Assembly (NCBI GenBank): GCA_009835325.1
Contig: VXWP01000098.1
Coordinates: forward strand, 1 to 64,000
Direction of reading: 5' to 3'
Source: Gemmatimonadota bacterium
Lineage (GTDB): Bacteria; JAAXHH01
DNA: 64,000 nucleotides
Of the stretch, positions 16,739 through 25,217 are shown one piece after another. The number at the start of each line of letters is the position of its first letter. Position 1 is the stretch's first letter. Below the pieces are notes generated by a model. That model saw nothing but the letters and a program-made list of their open reading frames with translations. It did not search any database and was not told the origin of the DNA. A program made the translations under genes and the position numbers.

Positions 16739-18724
16739 TTACGGCAGGCCCAGCACCACCAGTTCCGCCCTTTCCGACGCCCCGCCTATCGGTACGGCGA
16801 CGTACTGCTTGCCACCCTCCATATAGGTCATGGGATTGCCCGTCGCATTGCCGGGAAGGGGGATTTCCGCGATCAGATCGCCGTTATCCGGATCGAAGGC
16901 TCGCAGGAACGCCTCGTTGCTCTCGGAATCGTAGGTCATGGCGTTGCCGCGGTCCGACACCTGCCGGTCCAGCACGATCCCCATCTGGGCGGCGAAAAGC
17001 AAAGACGGGGTCAGCAGCGGGAAGGTGCGGCGGTCCCACCCCAGGGGCGCCAGGTCCAGGCCTTCCAGGGCCGGGTGGTTACGAGGTCCGCTGCCCACTG
17101 GACTCATCCACACGTGCTCGCCCGTGTTCAGATCGATGGCGGTGATGCGGCCATAGGGCGGTTTGATCACCGGCAGGCCGTCCATGACGGTGGGTCCGTA
17201 AGCGAACCGGCCGGTGTACGAATAGGGCGCGTCCTCCTCCTCCGACGCGTTTACGGTCATGATGGCCGGCAGGCTGTAGGACGGCACGTACAGCATGCCC
17301 GTCTCCGGGTTCACGGCCGCCCCCGACCAACTCGCGCCGCCCACCAGTCCGGGCACCGCGATCACGCCTCTTGTGGTCGGCGGCGTGAAAAGCGGACCAT
17401 GGTCGTATTCCGCGATCGCGTCCAGGGCCGCCTGGCGCAGTTCAGGCGTGAAATCGATGAGGTCGTCTTCCGTCAGCCCCTGGCGCTCGAAGGCCGCCGG
17501 TCTCGTCGGGAAGGGCTGCGTAGGCGAGGCGGTTTCTCCGGGTACCGTGGACGGCGGCGTCTCCCGTTCCTCGATCGGCCAGACCGGCTCTCCGGTTACC
17601 CGGTCGAAGACGAAGGTGAACCCCTGCTTGGTGACCTGGACCGCCGCCTTGATCTCACGGCCGTCCACCGTGATGTCCACCAGGATCGGCGCGGCGGGCA
17701 GATCGTAGTCCCATATGCCGTGATGCACGGTCTGGAAGTGCCAGACCCGTTCGCCGGTTTCTGCATTGACGCAGACCAGACTCTCGGCGAAGAGATTGTC
17801 GCCCAGCCGGTGGCCGCCGTAGAAGTCGTTGGTAGGCGTGCTGACCGGTAGATAGACGTAGCCGAGTTCCTCGTCCGCGCTCATCCACGTCCACACGTTC
17901 GTGCTGCCCGCGGTCTTCCAGGACTCGTCCAGCCAGGTATCGTTGCCGTACTCACCCTCCTGCGGAATGGTCTGGAACACCCATTTCTGTTCACCTGTCC
18001 GCACGTCGAACCCGCGCACGTCACCCGGCGGCATGGCTGCGTCGGGCATCCGGTCGACGGCGAAGGAATCCAGCACCGTCGCCCCCACCACGACTGTCCC
18101 GCGGACGATCGCAGGCGGACTCGAAACGGCGTAGAGGCTCCGGTCGACGGGACGGCGCAGGCCCTTCGTCAGGTCCACGCGGCCGTTGTCGCCGAAGCCC
18201 GGGACCGGTTCGCCCGTTCCCGCGTCCAGCGCAATGAGCCAGGCGTCACCCGTGGCATAGAGGATACGCTTGTCTTCGCCCTCCTCCCAGTAGGACACGC
18301 CACGATGGACGAAACCCACGTTCGCGGGCGTACCCTCCTTCCACGTCCCGGGGTCGAACGACCATATCGTTTCCCCCGTGGCCGCGTCGATGGCCGCCAC
18401 CTGGCTCAGGGCCGTACTCGTGTACAGCACGCCGCCGACCTTGAGCGGCGTCGCCTCGTTCACGAATACACGCAGGGTCGAATCCGCCTCCAGGATGGCG
18501 TTGTCGATGGAATCCCAGCGCCACGCGACCTCGAGGTCCGTCACGTTATGCCGGTCGATCACGGCCAGGGGCGCGTACTTGGTGCTCGCGTGGTCTCCGG
18601 CGTACGCGCGCCATTCCTTCTGGGAGGCGTCGCCCGTCTGACCGGCGTCGCCGGTACAGGACGACATCACGGCGAGGCACAGGACCGAGAGCGTCAACGT
18701 GGTCAATGAACGCAAGCTTTGCAT
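16739..18724 (-). CDS. PQQ-dependent dehydrogenase (glucose dehydrogenase-like), lipoprotein
   Basis: The 661-residue product has a lipoprotein signal (LSVLCLAVMSSC). An eight-bladed quinoprotein propeller follows: EWRAYAGDHASTKYAPL opening, repeated AIDAATGETIWSFDPG-type blades, YATGDAWLIALDAGTGEPVPGFGDNGRVDL as in membrane glucose dehydrogenase, and GGASWSGAAVNPETGMLYVPS. It lacks the N-terminal membrane anchor of Gcd and any haem c motif, so electrons would pass to a separate carrier. It probably oxidises a sugar to a lactone in the periplasm. CAGGAG lies eight bases before the ATG. A perfect 16-bp palindrome sits about 100 bp upstream. It converges on the carbamoyltransferase gene with 3 bp between. 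No PQQ biosynthesis gene is in the window. Confidence 0.9.
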   Translation of the reverse strand: MQSLRSLTTLTLSVLCLAVMSSCTGDAGQTGDASQKEWRAYAGDHASTKYAPLAVIDRHNVTDLEVAWRWDSIDNAILEADSTLRVFVNEATPLKVGGVLYTSTALSQVAAIDAATGETIWSFDPGTWKEGTPANVGFVHRGVSYWEEGEDKRILYATGDAWLIALDAGTGEPVPGFGDNGRVDLTKGLRRPVDRSLYAVSSPPAIVRGTVVVGATVLDSFAVDRMPDAAMPPGDVRGFDVRTGEQKWVFQTIPQEGEYGNDTWLDESWKTAGSTNVWTWMSADEELGYVYLPVSTPTNDFYGGHRLGDNLFAESLVCVNAETGERVWHFQTVHHGIWDYDLPAAPILVDITVDGREIKAAVQVTKQGFTFVFDRVTGEPVWPIEERETPPSTVPGETASPTQPFPTRPAAFERQGLTEDDLIDFTPELRQAALDAIAEYDHGPLFTPPTTRGVIAVPGLVGGASWSGAAVNPETGMLYVPSYSLPAIMTVNASEEEDAPYSYTGRFAYGPTVMDGLPVIKPPYGRITAIDLNTGEHVWMSPVGSGPRNHPALEGLDLAPLGWDRRTFPLLTPSLLFAAQMGIVLDRQVSDRGNAMTYDSESNEAFLRAFDPDNGDLIAEIPLPGNATGNPMTYMEGGKQYVAVPIGGASERAELVVLGLP

Positions 18725-18824
18725 GTTGAAATCTCCTGGAAAACAGGATTAAGTCGAATACCTGCGATGTCTGTTATGTTTCAAGTGTTTCATCACCGTC
18801 ACGTATACCTTGCGTGGTTAAGTA

Positions 18825-18840
18825 TTGTACAATTGTACAA
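18825..18840. promoter_or_regulatory. Perfect palindrome TTGTACAATTGTACAA, candidate operator
   Basis: Two head-to-tail copies of TTGTACAA form a 16-bp perfect inverted repeat about 100 bp upstream of the PQQ dehydrogenase start, in the gap after the dehydratase gene. GntR/FadR-type regulators of sugar-acid genes bind sites of the TTGTAnTACAA kind, so an operator is plausible. No such regulator gene is visible in the window. Confidence 0.55.
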
Positions 18841-18880
18841 CTCATATGACCTCTATGTGTAACATCGCACCCACGTTCCA

Positions 18881-20020
18881 TCAGATGTAGGACGTCGACC
18901 CGTCAGGACGAATGGTACATGTCCGCTGCCAGTGCACGATCTTATTGTCTTTCAGCGCCTCCTCGTCGATTTCGATACCCAGCCCGGGACGATCGCGCAA
19001 CAACAGGTAGCCATCCTCGGGAAGATATGGATCGGCGATACACTGTTCCCATTCCGTACCCACGGGAAGGCCGTATTCGAGTATCTTGAAATTGGGTGTG
19101 GCCGCCGCGAAGTGCACGTTGACGGCCGTGGCCAGCGGACCCATGGGATTGTGTGGGGCGATGGATACGTAGTGCGCTTCGGCGATAGCAGCGATCTTGC
19201 GCATCTCCAGCAATCCTCCGCAGACGCAGATGTCCGGCTGTATGATATCGGCGCCGTGGGCTGCCATGAGGTCCAGGAACTCGAACCGTGTGTAGAGCGA
19301 TTCACCGGTAGCAAGCGGTACCTGCATCTGCGACCGCAACCGTGCCCACGCGGGAATGTGTTCGGGACGCAGGGGCTCTTCGTAGAAATACGGATCGCAG
19401 GGCGCCAGGGCGTTGGCGAGTTGCAGCGCCCTGACCGGCTCGAAAATCCGGGCGTGGGGATCGAAGGCGAATTCCCATTCGTCGGGCGTGCGGTCCCTTA
19501 CATCCTCAAAAAACCGCGCGGCGGCGCTGCAGACCCGGCCCCACCGTACGGCCTCGATATCTACCTGGTAGGGACTCGTCTTAAAGGCCGTAAATCCCCA
19601 TCGGTCATGCAGTTCGTGCGCCTGGTCAGATGCTTCGCCTGCGTTTCCGCCGACGCTGTGATACACCCGAACGCGGTCCCTGACGGTGCCGCCAAGAAGC
19701 ATGTAGACCGGAAGCCCGGCGGCTTTTCCACTGATATCCCAAAGAGCGTGATCGACGGCGGACATGACCGCCAGACCCGTACCGCCCGGTGGAAAGCGAA
19801 ACTGCTGGAACAGCTTCAGCATGATGTATTCGACGCGCCTGGGATCTTCCCCCTTGATCATTTCGAAGATATAGTCGGCAATGGGTTCCACGGACTTGTC
19901 GGGACCGATCGAGTAGGCTTCCCCCCAGCCGTACAGCCCCTCGTCCGTCTCCACCTTGACCAGTCCGCGCGAACGGTTTTTGAAGTATCCGGCAAATGTT
20001 TTGATGGCGGTGATTTTCAT
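18881..20020 (-). CDS. Enolase-superfamily sugar-acid dehydratase (D-galactonate dehydratase-like)
   Basis: The start at 20020 (MKITAIKTF) has GGAG eight bases upstream, giving 379 residues. Catalytic residues follow the galactonate-dehydratase pattern: FDPHAR (Asp ligand plus the catalytic His two residues on), YEEP (second ligand), ATGES (third ligand), QPD and APHNPMGP (Asp-His dyad). The N-terminal capping domain and TIM barrel are complete. The usual KxK of racemases is replaced by KTS, again as in the GalD group. It would turn an aldonate into a 2-keto-3-deoxy acid in the cytoplasm. It lies upstream of the PQQ dehydrogenase on the same strand. The exact sugar acid cannot be told from sequence. 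Confidence 0.88.
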   Translation of the reverse strand: MKITAIKTFAGYFKNRSRGLVKVETDEGLYGWGEAYSIGPDKSVEPIADYIFEMIKGEDPRRVEYIMLKLFQQFRFPPGGTGLAVMSAVDHALWDISGKAAGLPVYMLLGGTVRDRVRVYHSVGGNAGEASDQAHELHDRWGFTAFKTSPYQVDIEAVRWGRVCSAAARFFEDVRDRTPDEWEFAFDPHARIFEPVRALQLANALAPCDPYFYEEPLRPEHIPAWARLRSQMQVPLATGESLYTRFEFLDLMAAHGADIIQPDICVCGGLLEMRKIAAIAEAHYVSIAPHNPMGPLATAVNVHFAAATPNFKILEYGLPVGTEWEQCIADPYLPEDGYLLLRDRPGLGIEIDEEALKDNKIVHWQRTCTIRPDGSTSYI

Positions 20021-20219
20021 GAACGAGACTCCGGACGAACGGGGTGCTGAACTCCGCAACCGTGGCAGCATCCAGAAAGATTCAAGTGACGAACAGGGGG
20101 CGGGTGAGTCTTGAGCAAGATAGACGGGTGGATTCGGGCTGTCAAGGAAGGGCAGGTGCGCCGGAAGCGAGCGGTAGAAGGTGAGTCAGGGCACCAGCAG
20201 ACGCTGTTTATCGGTGTGG

Positions 20220-20247
20220 TTGACTTGCCCTGCCCAATGCATATCTT
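20220..20247 (+). promoter_or_regulatory. Sigma-70-like promoter placing the next gene on a leaderless mRNA
   Basis: TTGACT (20220-20225), a 16-bp spacer and TATCTT (20242-20247). The ATG at 20254 starts six bases after the -10 box, about where transcription should begin, and no Shine-Dalgarno sequence is present. Confidence 0.5.
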
Positions 20248-20253
20248 GATTTG

Positions 20254-20787
20254 ATGGGTTACGCGATTGAACTGTTTTATGACGATGCGAGCGAACGGGC
20301 CGTTCGCGATATCTGGGACGGTCTGGGCACGGCCCTGGGACAACCCTCGCTGTCGGAACTCGGTGCCCGGCCTCACGTTTCCCTCGCGGTCTACGGCGAC
20401 GACCTCGACACGAATGATTTCCCGGAGCGGCTGCTCGAATTCGCGCGATCCATCGATCCATTCGACTTCACATTGAGCAGCCTGGGGACTTTCGCCGGCC
20501 AGGAGGGGGTGGTGTTCCTTGCACCCGTAGTAACTCGCCGGTTGCTGGAAGTCCACGCGCAATTTCACGAGGTGTTTTCGAAACATGATAACGCGGGCAT
20601 GGGCTACTACCTGCCCGGCAACTGGGTGCCGCACTGCACGATCGCCATCGACCTGTCGGCGGACGAAGTGATTGAGGCCGTGGCGTACGGTCGTGAGGTC
20701 TTCCAACCGATTTCGGGACAGTTCCGTGAGATCGGACTGGTGGAATTCCGACCCGTGAAGGAACGGTTTACCTGTGCACTCGGTTAG
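20254..20787 (+). CDS. 2H phosphoesterase superfamily protein (2'-5' RNA ligase-like)
   Basis: The 177-residue product has the two signature His motifs of the 2H fold, PHVSLAV near residue 41 and PHCTIAI near residue 130, each H-x-[ST]. This family includes 2'-5' RNA ligase/cyclic phosphodiesterases acting on RNA ends or cyclic nucleotides; this subgroup's substrate is unknown. The ATG at 20254 has no ribosome-binding site but lies just after a promoter-like element (see entry at 20220). A TTG three bases upstream is also in frame. It is followed by murA and may share transcription with it. It is divergent from the dehydratase gene. Confidence 0.82.
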   Translation: MGYAIELFYDDASERAVRDIWDGLGTALGQPSLSELGARPHVSLAVYGDDLDTNDFPERLLEFARSIDPFDFTLSSLGTFAGQEGVVFLAPVVTRRLLEVHAQFHEVFSKHDNAGMGYYLPGNWVPHCTIAIDLSADEVIEAVAYGREVFQPISGQFREIGLVEFRPVKERFTCALG

Positions 20788-20807
20788 TATTAGTATGGAC
20801 CGCAAGA

Positions 20808-20852
20808 ATGGTTGTCGAAAACATGGTTGTCGAAAACATGGTTGCCGAAAAC
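20808..20852 (+). repeat. 15-bp tandem repeat, three copies
   Basis: The units at 20808, 20823 and 20838 (ATGGTTGTCGAAAAC) differ at one base in the third copy. They lie in the short gap between the 2H gene and murA. Confidence 0.9.
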
Positions 20853-20876
20853 CCCGTTAGCACATCGAATCTGTAA
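20808..20876 (+). CDS. Possible 22-codon leader ORF made of VVENM repeats before murA
   Basis: ATG 20808 opens MVVENMVVENMVAEN followed by PVSTSNL and TAA, eight bases before the murA ATG. The first 45 bases are three copies of a 15-bp unit. It may be a translated leader or simply a slippage repeat in the 5' region; no ribosome-binding site of its own is visible, and TAGTAT boxes lie at 20785-20796. Confidence 0.3.
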   Translation: MVVENMVVENMVAENPVSTSNL

Positions 20877-20884
20877 GGATCCCC

Positions 20885-22192
20885 ATGGCCAGTCTGATCG
20901 TCGAAGGCGGTAAACCCCTCTCCGGCACGGTCGTTCCGTCCGGCAACAAGAACGCCGTGCTGCCCATTCTCTGCGCTACCCTGCTGACCGACGAGACGGT
21001 GACGATCCGGAACGTGCCGGACATCACCGACGTGCAGAAAATCGTCACGTTCCTCGAGGCCCTGGGCTCCCGGATCGACTGGGACCGGGACGCCGGTTCG
21101 CTTCAGGTCAACAACGCAGGATTCCATGACGACACGGGCGAGGTGGCCCTGCCGGAAGGCATGCGTTCCGCCCTGCTCCTCCTGCCCGGCCTGCTGCACC
21201 GCACCCGGTCCATCCGCTTCGCGAACGTCAAGGGATGCGCCCTCGGCGTGCGGGAGATCGACCCGCACGTGGACGTACTGCGCGCGCTGGGAGGCCGCAT
21301 CGTATCGGAAGATCCCATAGAATTCGAGCTGAACGGCCGGTTCAGGGGCGACCGGATCTGGCAGGATTACGTTTCGGTGACCGGGACCGAGAACTTCATC
21401 ATGGCCGCGGTCCTGGGCGAGGGCAAATCGACCCTGGTCAACGCGGCGTGCGAGCCCAACGTGCAGGACCTGTGCCATTTCCTCAACACCCTCGGGGCAA
21501 GGATCGAGGGCATCGGGGCGAACGTCCTGCACATACAGGGCGTGGACCGTCTCGGCGGCGGCACGGTGGAGATCACGCCCGACCATCACGAGATTACGAC
21601 GTTCCTGGCCGTGGGCGCCATGACGGGCGGCGAAGTGCGGGTCGAGCAGGCCATACCCCATCATTTCGACCTGATCAACCGCTGCTTCAGGAAACTGGGC
21701 GTAACCGTCGAATACGAGGGCGATACCGCGCTGGTGCGGAACGGCCAGCCACACCGGATCGAGAACCCCTTCACGTCCAATATCCTGGCCAAGATCGAGG
21801 CCGCGCCCTGGCCCTACCTGCCCGCCGACCTCCTGCCCCTGATGATCCCCCTGGCCATCCGGGCCGAGGGATCGATCATGTTCTGGAACAAGGTGTACGA
21901 AGGCGCCTTCTTCTGGATCTCGGAACTGGTCAAGTTCGGTGCCCACGCGGTCATCAACGACCCCCACCGCATCATCGTCTTCGGTAACCGTCCCCTTCAG
22001 CCGGCCACCGTGGAGGCGCCCTACATCATCCGGGCGGCCGTGGCCCTGTACATGACCGCCGCGAGTATTCCGGGCACCAGCGTCATCAACGGCGCGGAGT
22101 CCATCAACCGGGCCCATCCGAATTTCGTGGAGAACCTGCGCGCCCTGGGTGCGGAAGTGTCGTGGGACGGGTTGGAAGAGGAATTAGGGTAG
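20885..22192 (+). CDS. murA: UDP-N-acetylglucosamine 1-carboxyvinyltransferase
   Basis: The 435-residue product transfers enolpyruvate from PEP to UDP-GlcNAc, the first committed step of peptidoglycan synthesis, in the cytoplasm. The N-terminal SGNKNAVLP carries the Lys-Asn substrate pair. The catalytic Cys (fosfomycin target) is kept in GCALGVREIDPH, and the Asp is kept in PADLLP. The second half of the EPT fold is somewhat divergent (GSIMFWNKVYEGAFFWISEL in place of the usual TVFENRFMHV region). AAGGAT precedes the ATG by a few bases. It could be the housekeeping MurA or a second copy; only one is in this window. Confidence 0.9.
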   Translation: MASLIVEGGKPLSGTVVPSGNKNAVLPILCATLLTDETVTIRNVPDITDVQKIVTFLEALGSRIDWDRDAGSLQVNNAGFHDDTGEVALPEGMRSALLLLPGLLHRTRSIRFANVKGCALGVREIDPHVDVLRALGGRIVSEDPIEFELNGRFRGDRIWQDYVSVTGTENFIMAAVLGEGKSTLVNAACEPNVQDLCHFLNTLGARIEGIGANVLHIQGVDRLGGGTVEITPDHHEITTFLAVGAMTGGEVRVEQAIPHHFDLINRCFRKLGVTVEYEGDTALVRNGQPHRIENPFTSNILAKIEAAPWPYLPADLLPLMIPLAIRAEGSIMFWNKVYEGAFFWISELVKFGAHAVINDPHRIIVFGNRPLQPATVEAPYIIRAAVALYMTAASIPGTSVINGAESINRAHPNFVENLRALGAEVSWDGLEEELG

Positions 22193-22306
22193 AGCTGCTG
22201 AGAGGCGTGGCGTGAGAGGTGCGGTGTGAGAGGAGAGGAGCCGCACTCCAAATTAGCCGCGTGCCCGTCCAGCCGTCGTACCTTCGACCTGGACGTCGAT
22301 CCCGGC

Positions 22307-24106
22307 CTAGCCGATCACCCGTATGGGCAGAAGGGGTTTCGAGGCGTCGACCCCGAAGTCCAGCCTGACTTCCTGGTCCCCCTTGCGAAACGTCATCTTG
22401 CCCGTTCCGGCAGGGGCGTCCACCCCGGGTGCCTCGTACAGCGGGTAGGCATCGTAGTCGATGGCCTCGCCGTCTACCCTATGCTGGCCATCGAAGTACA
22501 TTTCCATCCGGTTTCCGTCCAGCGTCTCGACGGCGACGCGGTCGCTCCCCGGCCATCCGGACAGGTCGGGTGGTAAAGCGGCCCGGCGCGCGCAGAACGC
22601 TTCAAACGATTGCTCGTTGTCCGCCTCCCTGGCTTCAAGCACCAGTCCGCCATGCAGGTCCGGGATCCTGAGGAGCCAGCCGTCGATCTGGTCGGGATTC
22701 GCCGCCAGGTGGCGCATGGCCCCTTCCTCCCGGATTTCCGACCACCCGTAGGGTCCGATCGGATAGAGAGCGACATAGGCGCCGGCGCCGGTATCTCCCA
22801 TGATCCAGCCGTCGCGCTCCACCCAGCCGATAGACCGGGGCAGAAACAGGTTGATGAAGGGGGCCTCGTCGTCCGGCGGGATCTTGTAAAGGACGATGAC
22901 GGTGCCCTCGTGCTGCATCATTCGCTCGTAGGGCGACGCGCCGAAAAGCCGATCGGGCCACTGTAGATAGGGCTTGTCGGATCCGATCTGCCGTCTGATC
23001 TGCTGCGGATAGCCCACGAGGAAGGCGCTGAACCGTTCCGGGCTCCGATAGGGGTGATTGCAGCAGATCTTGGCCTGCTGATTCTCTCCTCGCCACGTCA
23101 GGTCCCATGAAATCAGGTCGATGGGGCCGGCCCCGGGGCCCGGCAGGCCCAGCTGCGACGATCCGAGGGCGAAGGACGGGCTCATATACGTGTACTTTCG
23201 GACCTGCCGCGCCTCGTGCTCCACACGGCGGTAGATCGTCCGGGGCGCCTTGGTCTTCTTGACGACGTGGGCTGTGGACCGGTCCACAGCCATCTCCGCG
23301 AAGAGAGCTGGGGGCCGGTAAGCGGCTGTGGCCGGCGGGATGCAGAAGCCATGGACGTGATGCTTCGGTTCGAACGCCTCGTCGCCGAAGTACAGATACT
23401 GCAGCGCGGAGATCGCGCCGGATTTCCTCCAGGTGTTCTCCCGGTATCCTTCACGGCTGTGTCCACCCGCCCATGCACCGTAGTAGTACTCCAGCGCCAT
23501 GTCCGCCACGTACAACGAGAGGACCTGCTCGACCTGGCGGCGCAGGTGGGGGTCGGCCGCGTGATCCGCGAGCGTGATCATCGGGACCATGTGCTCCACA
23601 TGGTACTGCGGGGAGTCGTATTCGTGGTGGCCGTTGACGGCGGTGCGTTCGATCATCCCCAGGATCCAGCGCATGGCCTCGGCGCGGTTGGCTTCCGCAG
23701 ACAGGCCGTTCCACATGCATTTCGCGTCCGGCCACCGTTCCGCCGCCAGCAGGTTGCCCACGTAGAACATCAGCCAGTGGTTCTCCGTGTTGCCGCGCTC
23801 GAGGACGCCGTCCATCATGAAATCCCGGATGATACCCAGGGCTTCCTCCGGCAGTCGGTCGGGCCACCGGGCGATGAGCGCGCCGCAGGGATACACGTGG
23901 AACGGACCGCCGGCGGGACGGCCTCCCCATCCATCCGTCTGGTCCGAGAGCGCGTTCCGCACGATGTCGACGACCTTCGCGTCATCCATGCCCATCGCAA
24001 GGTGCGCGTTCAGGTCCCATAGGCCGCCGCCGTCCCGTTTCGACCACTGCCGGACGACCCGGTCGGCCCGCTCGTCGACCTGTTTGTTGTAAGTTGCCTG
24101 GTCCAT
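22307..24106 (-). CDS. Uncharacterised protein, possibly alpha-toroid carbohydrate-active enzyme
   Basis: I do not recognise the family with confidence. The start at 24106 (MDQATYNK) gives 599 residues with no signal peptide. The N-terminal half is helical and rich in Trp/Tyr/His patches (TENHWLMFYVGNLLAAERW, HHEYDSPQYHVEHM, YYGAWAGGHSREGYR), like the (alpha/alpha)6 barrels of heparinase-type lyases and some glycoside hydrolases. The C-terminal half is beta-rich (INLFLPRSIGWVERDGWIMGD, GGLVLEAREADNEQSF), as in the sandwich domain of such enzymes. It lies 19 bp after a BNR-propeller gene on the same strand, so the pair is probably one unit. No catalytic residues can be named. Confidence 0.7.
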   Translation of the reverse strand: MDQATYNKQVDERADRVVRQWSKRDGGGLWDLNAHLAMGMDDAKVVDIVRNALSDQTDGWGGRPAGGPFHVYPCGALIARWPDRLPEEALGIIRDFMMDGVLERGNTENHWLMFYVGNLLAAERWPDAKCMWNGLSAEANRAEAMRWILGMIERTAVNGHHEYDSPQYHVEHMVPMITLADHAADPHLRRQVEQVLSLYVADMALEYYYGAWAGGHSREGYRENTWRKSGAISALQYLYFGDEAFEPKHHVHGFCIPPATAAYRPPALFAEMAVDRSTAHVVKKTKAPRTIYRRVEHEARQVRKYTYMSPSFALGSSQLGLPGPGAGPIDLISWDLTWRGENQQAKICCNHPYRSPERFSAFLVGYPQQIRRQIGSDKPYLQWPDRLFGASPYERMMQHEGTVIVLYKIPPDDEAPFINLFLPRSIGWVERDGWIMGDTGAGAYVALYPIGPYGWSEIREEGAMRHLAANPDQIDGWLLRIPDLHGGLVLEAREADNEQSFEAFCARRAALPPDLSGWPGSDRVAVETLDGNRMEMYFDGQHRVDGEAIDYDAYPLYEAPGVDAPAGTGKMTFRKGDQEVRLDFGVDASKPLLPIRVIG

Positions 24107-24125
24107 GTTTTTTACTTCGGTTTGA

Positions 24126-24998
24126 CTACGCTTCAGGTGCAATGATCGCGCGAACGTTTACGAAACCCGGAATCTGATGCCACGTGTGGCCGCCATCATC
24201 CGTGTACCACAGCCCGCCCGGTGTGGCGCCGGCCAGCCACGTCGACATCGAACCGGGATGGCATCGTACGGCCGCGCACAGGTGGCGAGGTCCCCTTCGA
24301 ACCCAGTGGCCCGACCCATCGCCGATGGCCACGCCGTGTTCCGTGGCGGCAACGATATCGTCGCCGGCCCGCATCAATTCGAAGACCGCGCCGCCGTCCG
24401 CCGTATGGCCCGCCGAATCCCAGCGCTCACCATCCTCGCTGCGCCAGATCCCCCGGTCGTCGGTACCCGCCCAGAACTGCCCATGGATACACGCCAGCGC
24501 GCGTACTGCGGTACCCGAGATACTGGTCCGCCGCCACGCCGCTCCCGAGTCGTCCGCGATCAGGACGCCGCCTTCGGTGCCGATCAACCACGTCGTGGGT
24601 TCTTCCGGATGCACGAGAATGGCATTGGTGAAACGCTCATTGACGCGAAGTGCGTCCGAGTGATGCGTCCAGCGGACCGCCCCGAGGTCGTCGTAGCGAC
24701 CCGTGGCGATGCCGTAGGGGGATCCAGCAATCACACCCGGCGATCCTTCAATCGATGCGATGGCCATGATCTCGGTAAGCGTCTCGTCGTGAAGCTGCTT
24801 CCAGCGGTCGACCTGATCCGAGTCGTTCGGCCACTCCCAGAGTCCGCTGCCCCAGCTCGCGCCCGCCACCAGGCGGCCCGGTTCCCGGATAAGGCTGGAG
24901 ATGCCGTACTCCTGGGCACCAATGCGCGTCCAGGATCCACCGATGGTGCCGTGGTATACGCCCTTGGATCCGATGAGCCAGTGATCGCGGGGGATCAT
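24126..24998 (-). CDS. BNR/Asp-box beta-propeller protein
   Basis: The product is about 290 residues; ATG 24998 is preferred, while an in-frame TTG at 25028 is also possible. Asp-box-like repeats are visible: YTDDGGHTWHQ near the C-terminus, RSEDGERWD and ADDSGAAWRR earlier, with blades starting WLIGT-GGV or WLAGATPGG. This suggests a sialidase/HCF136-like propeller. No signal peptide is present, so it is probably cytoplasmic. It is the first gene of a two-gene unit with the uncharacterised 599-residue protein. Function and ligand are unknown; enzymatic sialidase activity is not supported. Confidence 0.72.
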   Translation of the reverse strand: MIPRDHWLIGSKGVYHGTIGGSWTRIGAQEYGISSLIREPGRLVAGASWGSGLWEWPNDSDQVDRWKQLHDETLTEIMAIASIEGSPGVIAGSPYGIATGRYDDLGAVRWTHHSDALRVNERFTNAILVHPEEPTTWLIGTEGGVLIADDSGAAWRRTSISGTAVRALACIHGQFWAGTDDRGIWRSEDGERWDSAGHTADGGAVFELMRAGDDIVAATEHGVAIGDGSGHWVRRGPRHLCAAVRCHPGSMSTWLAGATPGGLWYTDDGGHTWHQIPGFVNVRAIIAPEA

Positions 24999-25180
24999 AT
25001 CCAGGGTATGCTCCAAGTGAGATGTCAATTAAACTGCGGACATGGGGAGTTCCGGGCCAGTTACCCTCATATCCAGATATACTTTTAACAGAAACAATCG
25101 GACAAAAATAACCCGCGGGTACCTACCCACACAATGAAAAACCAATGCAGTGGAAGGGGGGCCAACTAGAACGGGAGTTT

Positions 25181-25209
25181 TTGACTTGATTCTCCCGCCC
25201 GGCTATACT
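25181..25209 (+). promoter_or_regulatory. Strong sigma-70-like promoter with overlapping inverted repeat, leaderless start
   Basis: TTGACT (25181-25186), a 17-bp spacer and TATACT (25204-25209). The ATG of the next gene is at 25218, eight bases after the -10 box, so the mRNA should begin at or next to the start codon. CGGGAG (25172-25177) and CTCCCG (25192-25197) form an inverted repeat around the -35 box, a possible operator. Confidence 0.65.
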
Positions 25210-25217
25210 CTCCTACC

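Noticed and set aside
16739-18724. Alcohol dehydrogenase of the methanol/ethanol quinoprotein type
   Set aside because: The adjacent Cys-Cys disulfide and the haem c domain of those enzymes are not seen; the sequence is closer to the glucose dehydrogenase propeller.
22193-22306. Terminator between murA and the convergent gene
   Set aside because: A GTGCGG/CCGCAC pair exists but the loop is long and no T-tract follows; the region is just purine-rich repeats.
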